From the IMG/VR virus record IMGVR_UViG_3300036944_000394, positions 1 to 28,157 of that record: a stretch of DNA of 28,157 nucleotides; one strand, given 5' to 3'. Below, one piece after another: positions 16,953 to 22,232 of this stretch. The DNA comes from a virus. The translations under genes were made by a program, and so were the position numbers. Below the pieces are notes generated by a model. That model was not told where the DNA came from and did not search any database. It saw only the letters and a list, made by a program, of their open reading frames with translations. The stretch's first letter is position 1. Each line of letters begins with the position of its first letter.

Positions 16953-17176
16953 TTCTCTGCTCCTTTTATGCCGTTCCTGCAAATCCCCATCGGAGAGAGT
17001 GTCATCCCAGAAGCCCCCCGCGCAACCTCGGTGATCTTTTTACCGGGCGTGGCGAGAAACCTCGCTATTTTGTCGGCAAGTATTGCCGGGTCAGCTTTTT
17101 TTGTTTGTGTCGTCGTTTCCGACAATTTTCTAAAATAGTCTTTTGAGTGCATTGTATAGTCCTCGTCAAATTTCAT
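16949..17176 (-). CDS. Small basic protein, function unknown
   Basis: 75 aa. The middle (about residues 28-55) reads ADPAILADKIARFLATPGKK followed by ITEVARGASG, an amphipathic helical stretch that could be an HTH-like DNA-binding fold, but no family is recognised. The C-terminus is Gly/Lys-rich. The ATG at 17176 has AAAGGTG upstream and overlaps the hydrolase stop as ATGA. A second ATG at 17152 is possible. It belongs to the coupled gene chain between the small early genes and dUTPase. Confidence 0.55.
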   Translation of the reverse strand: MKFDEDYTMHSKDYFRKLSETTTQTKKADPAILADKIARFLATPGKKITEVARGASGMTLSPMGICRNGIKGAEK

Positions 17177-17568
17177 TTCACACCTTTGTAAAAGATATGG
17201 CCGTTAATAGTCGCCACGACATTCTCGCTTTGCGCCCAGAACGGGCGAGATTCAATCCTGTGATAATGCGTGGCCCCGCCCGTTGGGTCTGGCAAAAAGT
17301 TTACTGCTGTCAAAATCGTAATTATGATTGCTCTGGCATACGCCTGCTCATCATAAATATCCTCCCGCTTTCCATCACACATAAAGCTGAACTGGCATTT
17401 TCTTCTTCTCTGCTCGTCCTCATGCACGACCTCGCAATTTGTTGCCGGGTAGCCATCTGAAGCGGTGCGGTTATAAATAACCCACGCCACTGCTGCTTGG
17501 CCCTCAATCGGTTCGCTCCGGGCCTCGAAATAAATTGCTGATGCTACGCAAAGTATGGCGGAAATCAT
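17173..17568 (-). CDS. Cell-wall hydrolase, SleB type (probable endolysin)
   Basis: 131 aa covering a complete Hydrolase_2/SleB-like domain: AIYFEARSEPIEGQAAVAWV (11-30) with the likely catalytic Glu15, then IYNR, YPATNCEVV, KCQFSFMCDGK, DPTGGATHYH (94-103) and INGHIFYKG near the end. The family cleaves peptidoglycan. No separate signal peptide is seen; the N-terminal hydrophobic helix is part of the domain. AAGGGG lies upstream of the ATG at 17568, which overlaps the preceding stop (ATGA). There is no recognisable holin or spanin next to it, which is odd for a lysis gene. Confidence 0.88.
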   Translation of the reverse strand: MISAILCVASAIYFEARSEPIEGQAAVAWVIYNRTASDGYPATNCEVVHEDEQRRRKCQFSFMCDGKREDIYDEQAYARAIIITILTAVNFLPDPTGGATHYHRIESRPFWAQSENVVATINGHIFYKGVK

Positions 17569-17810
17569 GATTGCCCCTTGTCGATGATGGCGCGGAGCTC
17601 CGCACGAAGTCGCTTTATCTCAGCCCGGTAGACCTTTTTATTGTGCATCTCGGCTTTAAGCTCTAAGCAGGTTCGCCAGTCGGACGATTCCCATCCTTCC
17701 GGGGGCTGTGTCATAAAATCACCCGGGCCGCGCAAATCCAAATCATCGAAAGTCCATTCATCCGATGATGCAACCGGCTTAATCCACTTCTCTAGCTGTT
17801 CAGTGTTCAT
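17565..17810 (-). CDS. Small modular early protein with C-terminal coiled coil
   Basis: 81 aa starting MNTEQLEKWIKPVASSDEWT. The opening (M-N/T-x-EQLEKWI) is nearly the same as that of the protein at 19018-19302, so the two share an N-terminal module. The C-terminal 35 residues (LKAEMHNKKVYRAEIKRLRA and onward) form a charged coiled coil. The start at 17810 has GGAG and GGAAGG upstream and overlaps the previous gene by 11 bases; extra upstream residues in the longer frame to 17894 are shadow sequence. Function unknown. Confidence 0.6.
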   Translation of the reverse strand: MNTEQLEKWIKPVASSDEWTFDDLDLRGPGDFMTQPPEGWESSDWRTCLELKAEMHNKKVYRAEIKRLRAELRAIIDKGQS

Positions 17811-18063
17811 CCTTCCACTCCTGTGATGCGGCGAGCATGGCTTTGTACAGCTCGCGGCAAGTGTGCTCTCCCGAGCCGGGAAAAAGTGCATCAATCATTG
17901 CGTCAGTAGGCTCCACCGGCACTATCCTGTGGGTGTCGGGGAGAGCGTAGACAAGACCTGTCCCCGCGCAAGCAGGGCAGTAATTTTTCCTCGCCTTATC
18001 ACTTTCTGCGCTAAAGCCCCAAGGCTCGCAGACTGTGCATTCTGTCGGCTTAATCTCGATCAT
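17800..18063 (-). CDS. Small modular early protein with CxxC pairs
   Basis: 87 aa starting MIEIKPTECTVCEPWG. Two CxxC pairs (C9/C12 and C29/C32, the second in YCPACAGTG) look like a DnaJ-type zinc ribbon. Then comes RIVPVEPTDAM (47-57) and YKAMLAASQE near the end. These two modules recur in the protein at 19018-19302, where VPVEPTEAM and YKSMLAASQE lie in the same order. AAGGAG eight bases before the ATG at 18063 and ATGA overlap with the upstream stop fix the start. Modules like VPVEPT occur in many phage early proteins of unknown role. Confidence 0.6.
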   Translation of the reverse strand: MIEIKPTECTVCEPWGFSAESDKARKNYCPACAGTGLVYALPDTHRIVPVEPTDAMIDALFPGSGEHTCRELYKAMLAASQEWKDEH

Positions 18064-18082
18064 TCTGTGCGCTCCTTGTGGG
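18046..18082 (-). repeat. 37-bp direct repeat, copy 1 (RBS/start region)
   Basis: Matches 18528-18564 at 36 of 37 positions. On the coding strand it holds the AAGGAG ribosome binding site, the ATG and the codons for M-x-EIKP, together with the last codons of the preceding gene. The repeated block therefore spans a gene junction, evidence of duplication or recombination at module borders. Confidence 0.85.
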
Positions 18083-18545
18083 CTACCTTGCCGCCGCATT
18101 GGTGGCAATAATGCACGTTGTTTTCTTCAGGGCCGTCATCGATAAATTGCCACTTAGCCCCACACGATGTATCCCATGAGTCTTCGTCGGTGTCTTGCTC
18201 CCATACGCATTCAGGCACTGCCGCCTGCGCCCCTGAATACAAAGCCATCCCAACAGGCAGCAACTGCGCCCGGTCTATCGGCTCGATTACGCAATGGCCT
18301 CCGTGATAGCCGGTTACTGCTGCGACCGGCTCATCACGCGAGGCGATGGCGGCTTTCATTTCATCCAGCAAATATATGGCCTGCCTGCACCGCTCTGCGT
18401 GATCGTGATAAGCCTCCCCAAAATTCCTCACCATCGCCTCGTAATATTTAAAGTTTTCAAGCAGAGTTGCGCGAATCGGATCAGATAAAGTGCTCATTGC
18501 TTTTGCTCCTGTGATGCGGGCAGCAACCGGCTTAATCTCGCTCAT
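18060..18545 (-). CDS. Modular early protein with C-terminal Cys ribbon
   Basis: 161 aa from the ATG at 18545 (AAGGAG eight bases upstream, ATGA overlap). An equally plausible start is the ATG at 18497 (MSTLSDPIRATLLENFKYYE, AGGAG upstream, 145 aa); the extra residues appear to derive from a deleted neighbour gene. The middle is helical with IASRDEP, a module shared with the next upstream protein. The C-terminus has CVWEQDTDEDSWDTSCGAKW and HYCHQCGGKV, a pattern seen in phage proteins with a C-terminal zinc-ribbon-like end. It ends HKERTE, as does the upstream protein. Function unknown. Confidence 0.6.
   Translation of the reverse strand: MSEIKPVAARITGAKAMSTLSDPIRATLLENFKYYEAMVRNFGEAYHDHAERCRQAIYLLDEMKAAIASRDEPVAAVTGYHGGHCVIEPIDRAQLLPVGMALYSGAQAAVPECVWEQDTDEDSWDTSCGAKWQFIDDGPEENNVHYCHQCGGKVAHKERTE
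18334..18358 (-). repeat. 25-bp direct repeat, copy 1 (IASRE module)
   Basis: Identical over 25 bases to 18876-18900. Both encode the segment (M/L)KAAIASR(D/E), in different protein contexts, so it marks a shared module between two neighbouring genes. Confidence 0.85.
18495..18545 (-). pseudogene. Relic of an internally deleted modular gene
   Basis: The coding strand begins like the gene at 18063: the same AAGGAG, then MSEIKPVAA. A few codons later, in another frame, it reads ASQEQKQ and stop, which is the end of the LAASQE-type module seen at 17800 and 19018. That stop overlaps the ATG at 18497 as ATGA, the same junction used by the intact genes. The simplest reading is that a gene of about 260 bp lost its middle, leaving head and tail about 50 bp long. 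The deletion happens to put the old start in frame with the downstream gene. Confidence 0.6.
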
Positions 18546-18564
18546 TCTGTGCGCTCCTTGTGGG
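18528..18564 (-). repeat. 37-bp direct repeat, copy 2 (RBS/start region)
   Basis: Matches 18046-18082 at 36 of 37 positions, carrying the same ribosome binding site and M-x-EIKP start codons after the HKERTE end of the previous gene. Confidence 0.85.
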
Positions 18565-19021
18565 TGAGGATTGATTGCAATTTGCCTTGTAGCATCTGCA
18601 ATTGTGTTCGGCTTGCATCGACAAGACATTTGCACTGCCCGTTCGTGCCCATTCCTATCTGCTTCCCCCGGACTATACACCCGTGGTTCGAGCAACCGAG
18701 CCATCCGTTGAACAGTAATGATCTCATGTCTCCAGGCACTGCCGCCTGTGGGCTGGCTTCCGCGCAACCATCGCTCACAAGACAGTTTGCACAGCACCCG
18801 ATAGCATCCATGAACCCGTGCCCGTAGCTTCCGACCGGGAACTGATCGCCGCAAGCGCAAGAGACTAACTCCCCCTCACGCGAGGCGATGGCGGCTTTCA
18901 ATCGCTCAATCTCTGTGGCTGCTTCAATCATTTGCTTCCCGCAAACGCTACGCTCAAAGGAATCGCCGTTAATCGCATCCATGCCAACGCTCGCCCGCAG
19001 TCTTCTCTCGATTGTGCTCAT
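18542..19021 (-). CDS. Cys-rich modular early protein, function unknown
   Basis: 159 aa starting MSTIERRLRASVGMDAINGD. The first 50 residues are helical and end in LKAAIASREGE, shared at DNA level with the next gene. The rest is Cys-rich: LVSCACGDQF, GCCANCLVSDGC, GCSNHGCIVRG and GQCKCLV, which could bind metal in two or three small knots. It ends SILTHKERTE, like its downstream neighbour. The ATG at 19021 overlaps the previous stop as ATGA; CAGGAG lies upstream, inside the SQE codons of that gene. No family recognised. Confidence 0.6.
   Translation of the reverse strand: MSTIERRLRASVGMDAINGDSFERSVCGKQMIEAATEIERLKAAIASREGELVSCACGDQFPVGSYGHGFMDAIGCCANCLVSDGCAEASPQAAVPGDMRSLLFNGWLGCSNHGCIVRGKQIGMGTNGQCKCLVDASRTQLQMLQGKLQSILTHKERTE
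18876..18900 (-). repeat. 25-bp direct repeat, copy 2 (IASRE module)
   Basis: Identical to 18334-18358. It lies within the helical N-terminal part of the Cys-rich protein and encodes KAAIASRE. Confidence 0.85.
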
Positions 19022-19302
19022 TTCCCCTGCTCCTGTGAGGCGGCAAGCATGGATTTGTAACGCAATTCGTCCACTATCCTGCCTCCTATCGTGTTATCCA
19101 CCGGCCACGGCATAGGCTTCATGTCTTGCGGTGCCATCTGCATCGCCTTCAGCATTGCCTCAGTAGGCTCCACCGGCACCAGCACCTTGCCTGCGAACAG
19201 GGCGCGGATTTTGTAGGATGAAATAACGTAATCGCCATTGGAAAACTCTGCTGCCAAATCCTCATTATGGTTAATCCACTTCTCCAACTGTTCAGCGGTC
19301 AT
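19018..19302 (-). CDS. Small modular early protein (EQLEKWI / VPVEPT type)
   Basis: 94 aa. It opens with MTAEQLEKWINHNEDLAAEF, the module shared with the gene at 17810. It continues with KVLVPVEPTEAMLKAMQ and ends YKSMLAASQEQGK, the same middle and end as the gene at 18063. It therefore combines the head of one neighbour with the tail of another. A 30-bp DNA stretch at its 3' end (19030-19059) matches 17818-17847 at 27 positions. GAGGTG lies upstream of the ATG at 19302. The function is not known. Confidence 0.65.
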   Translation of the reverse strand: MTAEQLEKWINHNEDLAAEFSNGDYVISSYKIRALFAGKVLVPVEPTEAMLKAMQMAPQDMKPMPWPVDNTIGGRIVDELRYKSMLAASQEQGK

Positions 19303-19351
19303 AAAAACACCTCGTCAATTTCAAAGATTTAATTTTTGTTTCGCTTTTCAT
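19292..19351 (-). CDS. Possible 19-codon leader peptide
   Basis: ATG at 19351 overlaps the stop of the 47-codon gene as ATGA, with GAGG eight bases upstream. It would encode the basic peptide MKSETKIKSLKLTRCFYDR, ending 11 bases inside the next gene. The junctions fit the coupled pattern of the operon, but the peptide is so short that it may only keep ribosomes moving to the start at 19302. Low confidence. Confidence 0.3.
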   Translation of the reverse strand: MKSETKIKSLKLTRCFYDR

Positions 19352-19491
19352 TTTGCATCCTCGCTGGCTAATACTTTGTCGCACAGCTTTATGACGTCAG
19401 CCGGGACAAGAGCACCCGGAACACTCGCCCATGTTCTTATGACTTTTATGGTGCGGATAAGGTCGTCGTGCTTTTGGTTTGGTTTGGTCAT
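19348..19491 (-). CDS. Small protein of 47 aa, function unknown
   Basis: ATG at 19491 with AAGGGG ten bases upstream; it overlaps the previous stop (ATGA). The peptide starts MTKPNQKHDDLIRTIKVIRT, continues with WASVPGALVPADVIKLCD and ends KVLASEDAK, which looks like a compact helical protein. It fills what would otherwise be a gap in the tightly packed operon. No family recognised. Confidence 0.6.
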   Translation of the reverse strand: MTKPNQKHDDLIRTIKVIRTWASVPGALVPADVIKLCDKVLASEDAK

Positions 19492-19559
19492 GGTTGCACC
19501 CCTTGCGCTTTTGCGATTTCAAAATAAATTGCAGCATCAAACTCATCGCGCAAGCTCAT
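19488..19559 (-). CDS. Very small protein of 23 aa, function unknown
   Basis: ATG at 19559 overlaps the stop of the preceding gene as ATGA, and an AGGAGG-like sequence lies just upstream. It encodes MSLRDEFDAAIYFEIAKAQG followed by VQP, an amphipathic helix. Its stop overlaps the next start as ATGA. The strong ribosome binding site and both couplings favour real translation. Confidence 0.5.
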   Translation of the reverse strand: MSLRDEFDAAIYFEIAKAQGVQP

Positions 19560-19738
19560 TCCCCACCCTCCTGCGCCGTGCCAACAATTCCCGAGTTTAT
19601 TCTGATGTTGCCATCCAGCGACTGAAGCAAAAGCCACTCAAGCAGGTCAGTAACTCGGATAACCAATGGCGCGGATAGCTGTGTGCTGGTCGGAAATGAT
19701 TTCTGATCTATCAGTTCTTGCAGTGTCAAAAGTTTCAT
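19556..19738 (-). CDS. Small protein of 60 aa, function unknown
   Basis: Starts MKLLTLQELIDQKSFPTSTQ at 19738, overlapping the previous stop as ATGA. An ATG at 19753 in the same frame is possible but lies inside the previous gene. It has a hydrophobic helix (VTDLLEWLLLQSL, about 30-42) too short and too charged to be a clear membrane segment. No family recognised; kept because of its coupled position. Confidence 0.5.
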   Translation of the reverse strand: MKLLTLQELIDQKSFPTSTQLSAPLVIRVTDLLEWLLLQSLDGNIRINSGIVGTAQEGGE

Positions 19739-19917
19739 TTGATAGCATCCCACTCTAAGGTTTTTTTGTAAGGCACGTCCGACAAGCGACGATATGAGTC
19801 CGGCTGTTCGGTTGCCGTGTACGGGTGCCGGTAACCCGCCTCACTGTCGATGATCGCCTGCATCGGGTGCGGCGTGTCGGATATCCGCTTCATGTCACTG
19901 CCAAAGAATCTCAGCAT
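19735..19917 (-). CDS. Small protein of 60 aa, function unknown
   Basis: Starts MLRFFGSDMKRISDTPHPMQ at 19917 with AGAGGTG upstream, overlapping the preceding stop by seven bases. It is rich in charged residues, Tyr and His (AGYRHPYTATEQPDSYRRLS), without membrane segments or Cys pairs. No family recognised. It belongs to the coupled chain of small early genes. Confidence 0.5.
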   Translation of the reverse strand: MLRFFGSDMKRISDTPHPMQAIIDSEAGYRHPYTATEQPDSYRRLSDVPYKKTLEWDAIK

Positions 19918-20174
19918 CGCACACCTCTGAAAAAATACTCGGGTGCTTCTGGCGAGTCTGGCCCGTCACAATCCGTCTCAAGCTCATCGAGCGCCTTTTC
20001 GATCAAGCCGTGTATTTCTCTATCCGCCGAGGCGGACAGCATATGCGCTGGCAGCTCCTCGTAAACCTTTCCCTTGCTGTCGAGCACATAGAGGCAAGTC
20101 AAATCCCAATCGCCGTCTGCGTAGGTGTCGATCTCCGCGCCGAGGTCGATGCTGTAGAAAGTGATTTTAATCAT
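19911..20174 (-). CDS. Small acidic protein of 87 aa, function unknown
   Basis: Starts MIKITFYSIDLGAEIDTYAD. It is strongly acidic, above all in DELETDCDGPDSPEAPEYF near the C-terminus, with a beta-like first half (WDLTCLYVLDSKGKVYEE). Many phage host-takeover and DNA-mimic proteins are small and acidic, but nothing here proves such a role. The ATG at 20174 overlaps the stop of a 24-codon membrane peptide gene as ATGA. Confidence 0.5.
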   Translation of the reverse strand: MIKITFYSIDLGAEIDTYADGDWDLTCLYVLDSKGKVYEELPAHMLSASADREIHGLIEKALDELETDCDGPDSPEAPEYFFRGVRC

Positions 20175-20245
20175 GGCAGCACCACCAGTATTCCGATCAG
20201 CACTGCCAGCAGGCAGCAGCCGAGCATTGCGAAGAATTCTTTCAT
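20171..20245 (-). CDS. 24-aa single-pass membrane peptide
   Basis: ATG at 20245 with GAGGTG six bases upstream, overlapping the previous stop as ATGA; its own stop overlaps the next ATG the same way. The peptide starts MKEFFAMLGCCLLAVLIGIL and ends VVLP: a short charged head followed by an unbroken hydrophobic helix long enough to span the membrane. It could be a small inner-membrane regulator or a minimal holin-like protein. No homologue is recognised. Confidence 0.55.
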   Translation of the reverse strand: MKEFFAMLGCCLLAVLIGILVVLP

Positions 20246-20490
20246 GCTGACACCTCGCAAGCTGACAGGTTTTTGGTCAGGCCGACTTGCTGCTTGGCAA
20301 AGTAGCCTACCGAATACTCCTGACGCTTTGCACCAGTGCGGCTGGCGTAGCCGCTTGCGCCATTGCCATCGATGTCGACGATCTCGGTGATGGTTACCCG
20401 CTTGTCGCTGATTTTGTCAGCCTTGGCGGTTATGCTGACACTGCGCCATCCAGCGTTGGTTTTTACTGCTGATTCGTATTTTATAATCAT
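20242..20490 (-). CDS. Small protein of 82 aa, function unknown
   Basis: Starts MIIKYESAVKTNAGWRSVSI at 20490 with CCAAGGA upstream, the same binding site sequence as the gene at 21881. It appears beta-rich and basic (TAKADKISDKRVTITEIVDI), with a Gly-rich middle (GNGASGYASR). No family recognised. It is the first gene of the coupled chain after a 46-bp gap that holds a small GC hairpin. Confidence 0.55.
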   Translation of the reverse strand: MIIKYESAVKTNAGWRSVSITAKADKISDKRVTITEIVDIDGNGASGYASRTGAKRQEYSVGYFAKQQVGLTKNLSACEVSA

Positions 20491-20511
20491 TTTAATTTTC
20501 CTTGGTTGTGT

Positions 20512-20525
20512 GGCCGTCCGTGGCC
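20512..20525 (-). promoter_or_regulatory. Leader hairpin before the RBS at 20490, copy 1
   Basis: GGCC at 20512-20515 can pair with GGCC at 20522-20525 around a six-base loop (ACGGAC on the coding strand). A very similar element with a different stem but almost the same loop precedes the gene at 21881. Both are followed by CCAAGGAAAAT. Confidence 0.35.
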
Positions 20526-20536
20526 GGGGTTGTTGG

Positions 20537-20998
20537 TTATGCGGCTTTCTTTGCTGGCTTGCCGGTCTTTGTCAGCCCGGACTGGTAGATCAGAGCTGCA
20601 TCTAGTTTTTGCTTCAGTTGCTCTGTGTCTCGCGCAGCGGGCAGTTTTCTGCCGACGCTTAGGCTCAATTCGTGACCGGCGAAGCTCAGTCCGATTCCGG
20701 GGATTGTTACGCCGTCAACTATCATGCTGCTGGTGCTTTGTCCGACCACCATTACTTCGCGCCACTTGTTAGGGGATGAGATCGAAGCCCCTGAGGTCCA
20801 GACAAGCATTCCGGCTTTTATCTGCTCTGCCGGTGTTTCCATCGATCTGAAGAAGAACGCGCTTGCCGCTGCTCCGCGCTTGGTGATCGTCACCTTTGCG
20901 CCTCTGCACTTAAAGCACCTTGTTCCGGTCATCATATTGAAGCTGTAGTTTCCAGTTCCGTTGCATCGTGAGCAGGCTTCTGTTTCAAATCTGGACAT
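20537..20998 (-). CDS. Zinc-finger protein with DnaJ-like CxxC pairs, function unknown
   Basis: 153 aa. The N-terminus, EACSRCNGTGNYSFNMMTG then TRCFKCRG, has C9, C12, C28 and C31, a DnaJ-type zinc-binding pattern with CNGTG. The rest is mixed: METPAEQIKAGMLVWTSG, then EVMVVGQSTSSMIVDG and IGLSFAGHELSLSVGRKLP, with a basic Lys/Ala tail. It is the first gene after the promoter/operator at 21043-21071, with a leader of about 38 bases. AAGGG lies upstream of the ATG. Possibly a nucleic-acid-binding protein, but no family is recognised. Confidence 0.65.
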   Translation of the reverse strand: MSRFETEACSRCNGTGNYSFNMMTGTRCFKCRGAKVTITKRGAAASAFFFRSMETPAEQIKAGMLVWTSGASISSPNKWREVMVVGQSTSSMIVDGVTIPGIGLSFAGHELSLSVGRKLPAARDTEQLKQKLDAALIYQSGLTKTGKPAKKAA

Positions 20999-21042
20999 TT
21001 TGGCTTTCCCTTTTGTCTCCGCTTAATTGCGGCCATGTGTGT

Positions 21043-21071
21043 ACAATAGCCCAACTGTTTTACATTGTAAA
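21043..21071 (-). promoter_or_regulatory. Leftward promoter with operator TTTACATTGTAAA
   Basis: The coding strand has -35 TTTACA (21066-21071), a 17-base spacer and -10 TATTGT (21043-21048), with transcription starting near 21036, before the gene at 20998. A perfect 6-1-6 inverted repeat (21059-21071) covers the -35 box. The 29 bases 21053-21081 match 22153-22181 at 27 positions. It lies right after the stop of the HTH gene. Confidence 0.65.
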
Positions 21072-21074
21072 CAA

Positions 21075-21263
21075 CTATTTTGCACTATCTTGATCTTTTT
21101 TAGCGAAGCACCCCAGAATGACCACCCCGAACAGCTCGGCCTTGTTCTTGTGCCAGTTCGTCAGGGTTTGGCGGCTGACGCCGGTCATGCGGGAAACGTC
21201 CGCCAGACTTTTGACGCCTGACGTTTTCGCCCATGCTGATGCTGTGCTTTTATCAATTCTCAT
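21075..21263 (-). CDS. Small HTH DNA-binding protein (Cro-like)
   Basis: 62 aa. Residues 18-40 form a helix-turn-helix: SLADVSRMTGVSRQTLTNWH, a pattern seen in small phage regulators and plasmid-type HTH proteins. There is little outside the DNA-binding domain, and the C-terminus is a short basic tail. The gene ends four bases from the operator at 21059-21071, so it could act there, although the HTH protein encoded at 24657 is the other candidate. The ATG overlaps the preceding stop as ATGA. Confidence 0.7.
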   Translation of the reverse strand: MRIDKSTASAWAKTSGVKSLADVSRMTGVSRQTLTNWHKNKAELFGVVILGCFAKKDQDSAK

Positions 21264-21469
21264 AAATTTGCTCCGAGTCCGTTAATCACAAAAACTTCCA
21301 CATCCACCGCCGCCGGGAGAATTCCCGACACCGCCAACCCATCTGGACCGTACAGCATCCAGCCCCGCACCGTGTTCTTGAGCGTGTAGACCTTGCCGCC
21401 TGCTACAATCTCCTGCCCGTCTGCGACGTGCCCCTTCATCGCCGTGAAGCCCTGCGCTGTTGTTCTCAT
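21260..21469 (-). CDS. Small protein of 69 aa, function unknown
   Basis: Starts MRTTAQGFTAMKGHVADGQE at 21469 (GAGAGGG eight bases upstream, ATGA overlap). An ATG two codons earlier is too close to the binding site. The sequence is Gly- and Val-rich with GGKVYTLKNTVRGWMLYGPD, likely a small beta protein (SH3-like by impression). No family recognised. Adjacent to the HTH gene in the same unit. Confidence 0.5.
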   Translation of the reverse strand: MRTTAQGFTAMKGHVADGQEIVAGGKVYTLKNTVRGWMLYGPDGLAVSGILPAAVDVEVFVINGLGANL

Positions 21470-21669
21470 CCCCATACCCTCTCGATCTCCTCGATGCAGA
21501 TTCGCACCATGTCCTCTGTCGGCGTGGTCGGCGGGTTTGCGAACACCGACGCGATGCCGTCCGTGTCAACCCCGTAAAACCAGACATAGCCATCTTGCCG
21601 GATGGCCTCTATGTCGAGCTTTGGGAATCGCTTCCTGATCGCTTTGTTGACTTGCGCCATGTTTGCCAT
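21466..21669 (-). CDS. Small protein of 67 aa, function unknown
   Basis: Starts MANMAQVNKAIRKRFPKLDI at 21669, sharing one base with the previous stop (TAATG), with AAGG upstream. The longer frame to 21807 is rejected because its first 46 residues overlap another gene. It continues EAIRQDGYVWFYGVDTDGIA and has an acidic C-terminal helix. Similar short proteins occur in phage early regions, but I cannot name a family. Confidence 0.55.
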   Translation of the reverse strand: MANMAQVNKAIRKRFPKLDIEAIRQDGYVWFYGVDTDGIASVFANPPTTPTEDMVRICIEEIERVWG

Positions 21670-21881
21670 TATGGACAAACCTTGACCACAAAATAGCCTT
21701 CGACGTTCTGACCGATCAGGTGCTGCTTCAGCCACTTCTTCGCGTTCGTCAGAGTCATGCTGTACGGGGCGAAAATCTCGGTGCTGTGCCCTTCTTGGAA
21801 AGCCCAAGACCCGAAGCCTTTCGGCTTGCGGCCGTGGTTAAATTCGTATGAGGTGGTGCTGAATTCGAGTTGTAGTGACAT
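21669..21881 (-). CDS. Small protein of 70 aa, function unknown
   Basis: Starts MSLQLEFSTTSYEFNHGRKP at 21881. The site CCAAGGA is eight bases from this ATG but only three from the in-frame ATG at 21887, so the later start is chosen. The next part, KGFGSWAFQE and TEIFAPYSMTLTNAKKWLKQ, suggests a compact alpha/beta protein. Its ribosome binding site is perfectly complementary over 13 bases to the predicted small RNA from 22233. Confidence 0.55.
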   Translation of the reverse strand: MSLQLEFSTTSYEFNHGRKPKGFGSWAFQEGHSTEIFAPYSMTLTNAKKWLKQHLIGQNVEGYFVVKVCP

Positions 21882-21899
21882 TTTCATTTTCCTTGGTTT

Positions 21900-21913
21900 C
21901 GCCGTCCTTGGCG
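21900..21913 (-). promoter_or_regulatory. Leader hairpin before the RBS at 21881, copy 2
   Basis: CGCC (21900-21903) pairs with GGCG (21910-21913) around a loop AAGGAC on the coding strand. Compared with the copy at 20512-20525, the stem bases change together while the loop stays nearly the same, and both precede CCAAGGAAAAT. Confidence 0.35.
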
Positions 21914-21923
21914 GTGGTTGTGG

Positions 21924-22100
21924 TCACATTCCGTGCTTTGCCATGTAGTTAGACGCAGACTTCTCAGCCGCTGCAAGCGACTTAAAGTGACGCGCGAAAC
22001 CATGAATCACATTTTCTTGGCCGTCGCGGTCTATGCGAACAATCAGGGCGTAGACGCTGCCGTCTGAATACTTGTTGAATCGTGGCTGGTGATTGCTCAT
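21924..22100 (-). CDS. Small protein of 58 aa, function unknown
   Basis: Starts MSNHQPRFNKYSDGSVYALI at 22100 with AAGGGGAT upstream. The longer frame to 22178 would begin upstream of the predicted transcription start and is rejected. The rest, VRIDRDGQENVIHGFARHFK then SLAAAEKSASNYMAKHGM, looks like a small beta-alpha fold as in phage DUF-type proteins. It is the first gene of the unit driven by the promoter at 22143-22171. Confidence 0.55.
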   Translation of the reverse strand: MSNHQPRFNKYSDGSVYALIVRIDRDGQENVIHGFARHFKSLAAAEKSASNYMAKHGM

Positions 22101-22142
22101 TTTCTTATCCCCTTTGACCCGCTTCATTGCTGGCATGGGAGT

Positions 22143-22171
22143 AATATAATCAAACTGTTTTACCTTGTAAA
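22143..22171 (-). promoter_or_regulatory. Leftward promoter with operator TTTACCTTGTAAA
   Basis: The coding strand has -35 TTTACA (22166-22171), a 17-base spacer and -10 TATATT (22143-22148); the start lies near 22136, about 36 bases before the ATG at 22100. The operator (22159-22171) has one mismatch from perfect symmetry. The block 22153-22181 is a near copy of 21053-21081. Confidence 0.7.
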
Positions 22172-22197
22172 CAACCATTTTACCTTTTTCATAATTA

Positions 22198-22226
22198 TTG
22201 TAAGTGATTGATTTCTATATTAAAAT
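22198..22226 (+). promoter_or_regulatory. Predicted rightward promoter for a small RNA
   Basis: TTGTAA (22198-22203), a 17-base spacer and TAAAAT (22221-22226) give 4/6 and 5/6 matches to sigma-70 boxes. The region is AT-rich, so chance is a concern, but a strong rightward terminator follows about 60 bases downstream and no rightward gene lies between. Confidence 0.4.
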
Positions 22227-22232
22227 TAACCG

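Noticed and set aside
22101-22178. Longer start for the gene at 21924
   Set aside because: The extra codons overlap the -10 and -35 boxes of the predicted promoter, so they would not be transcribed; the ATG at 22100 has a good binding site.
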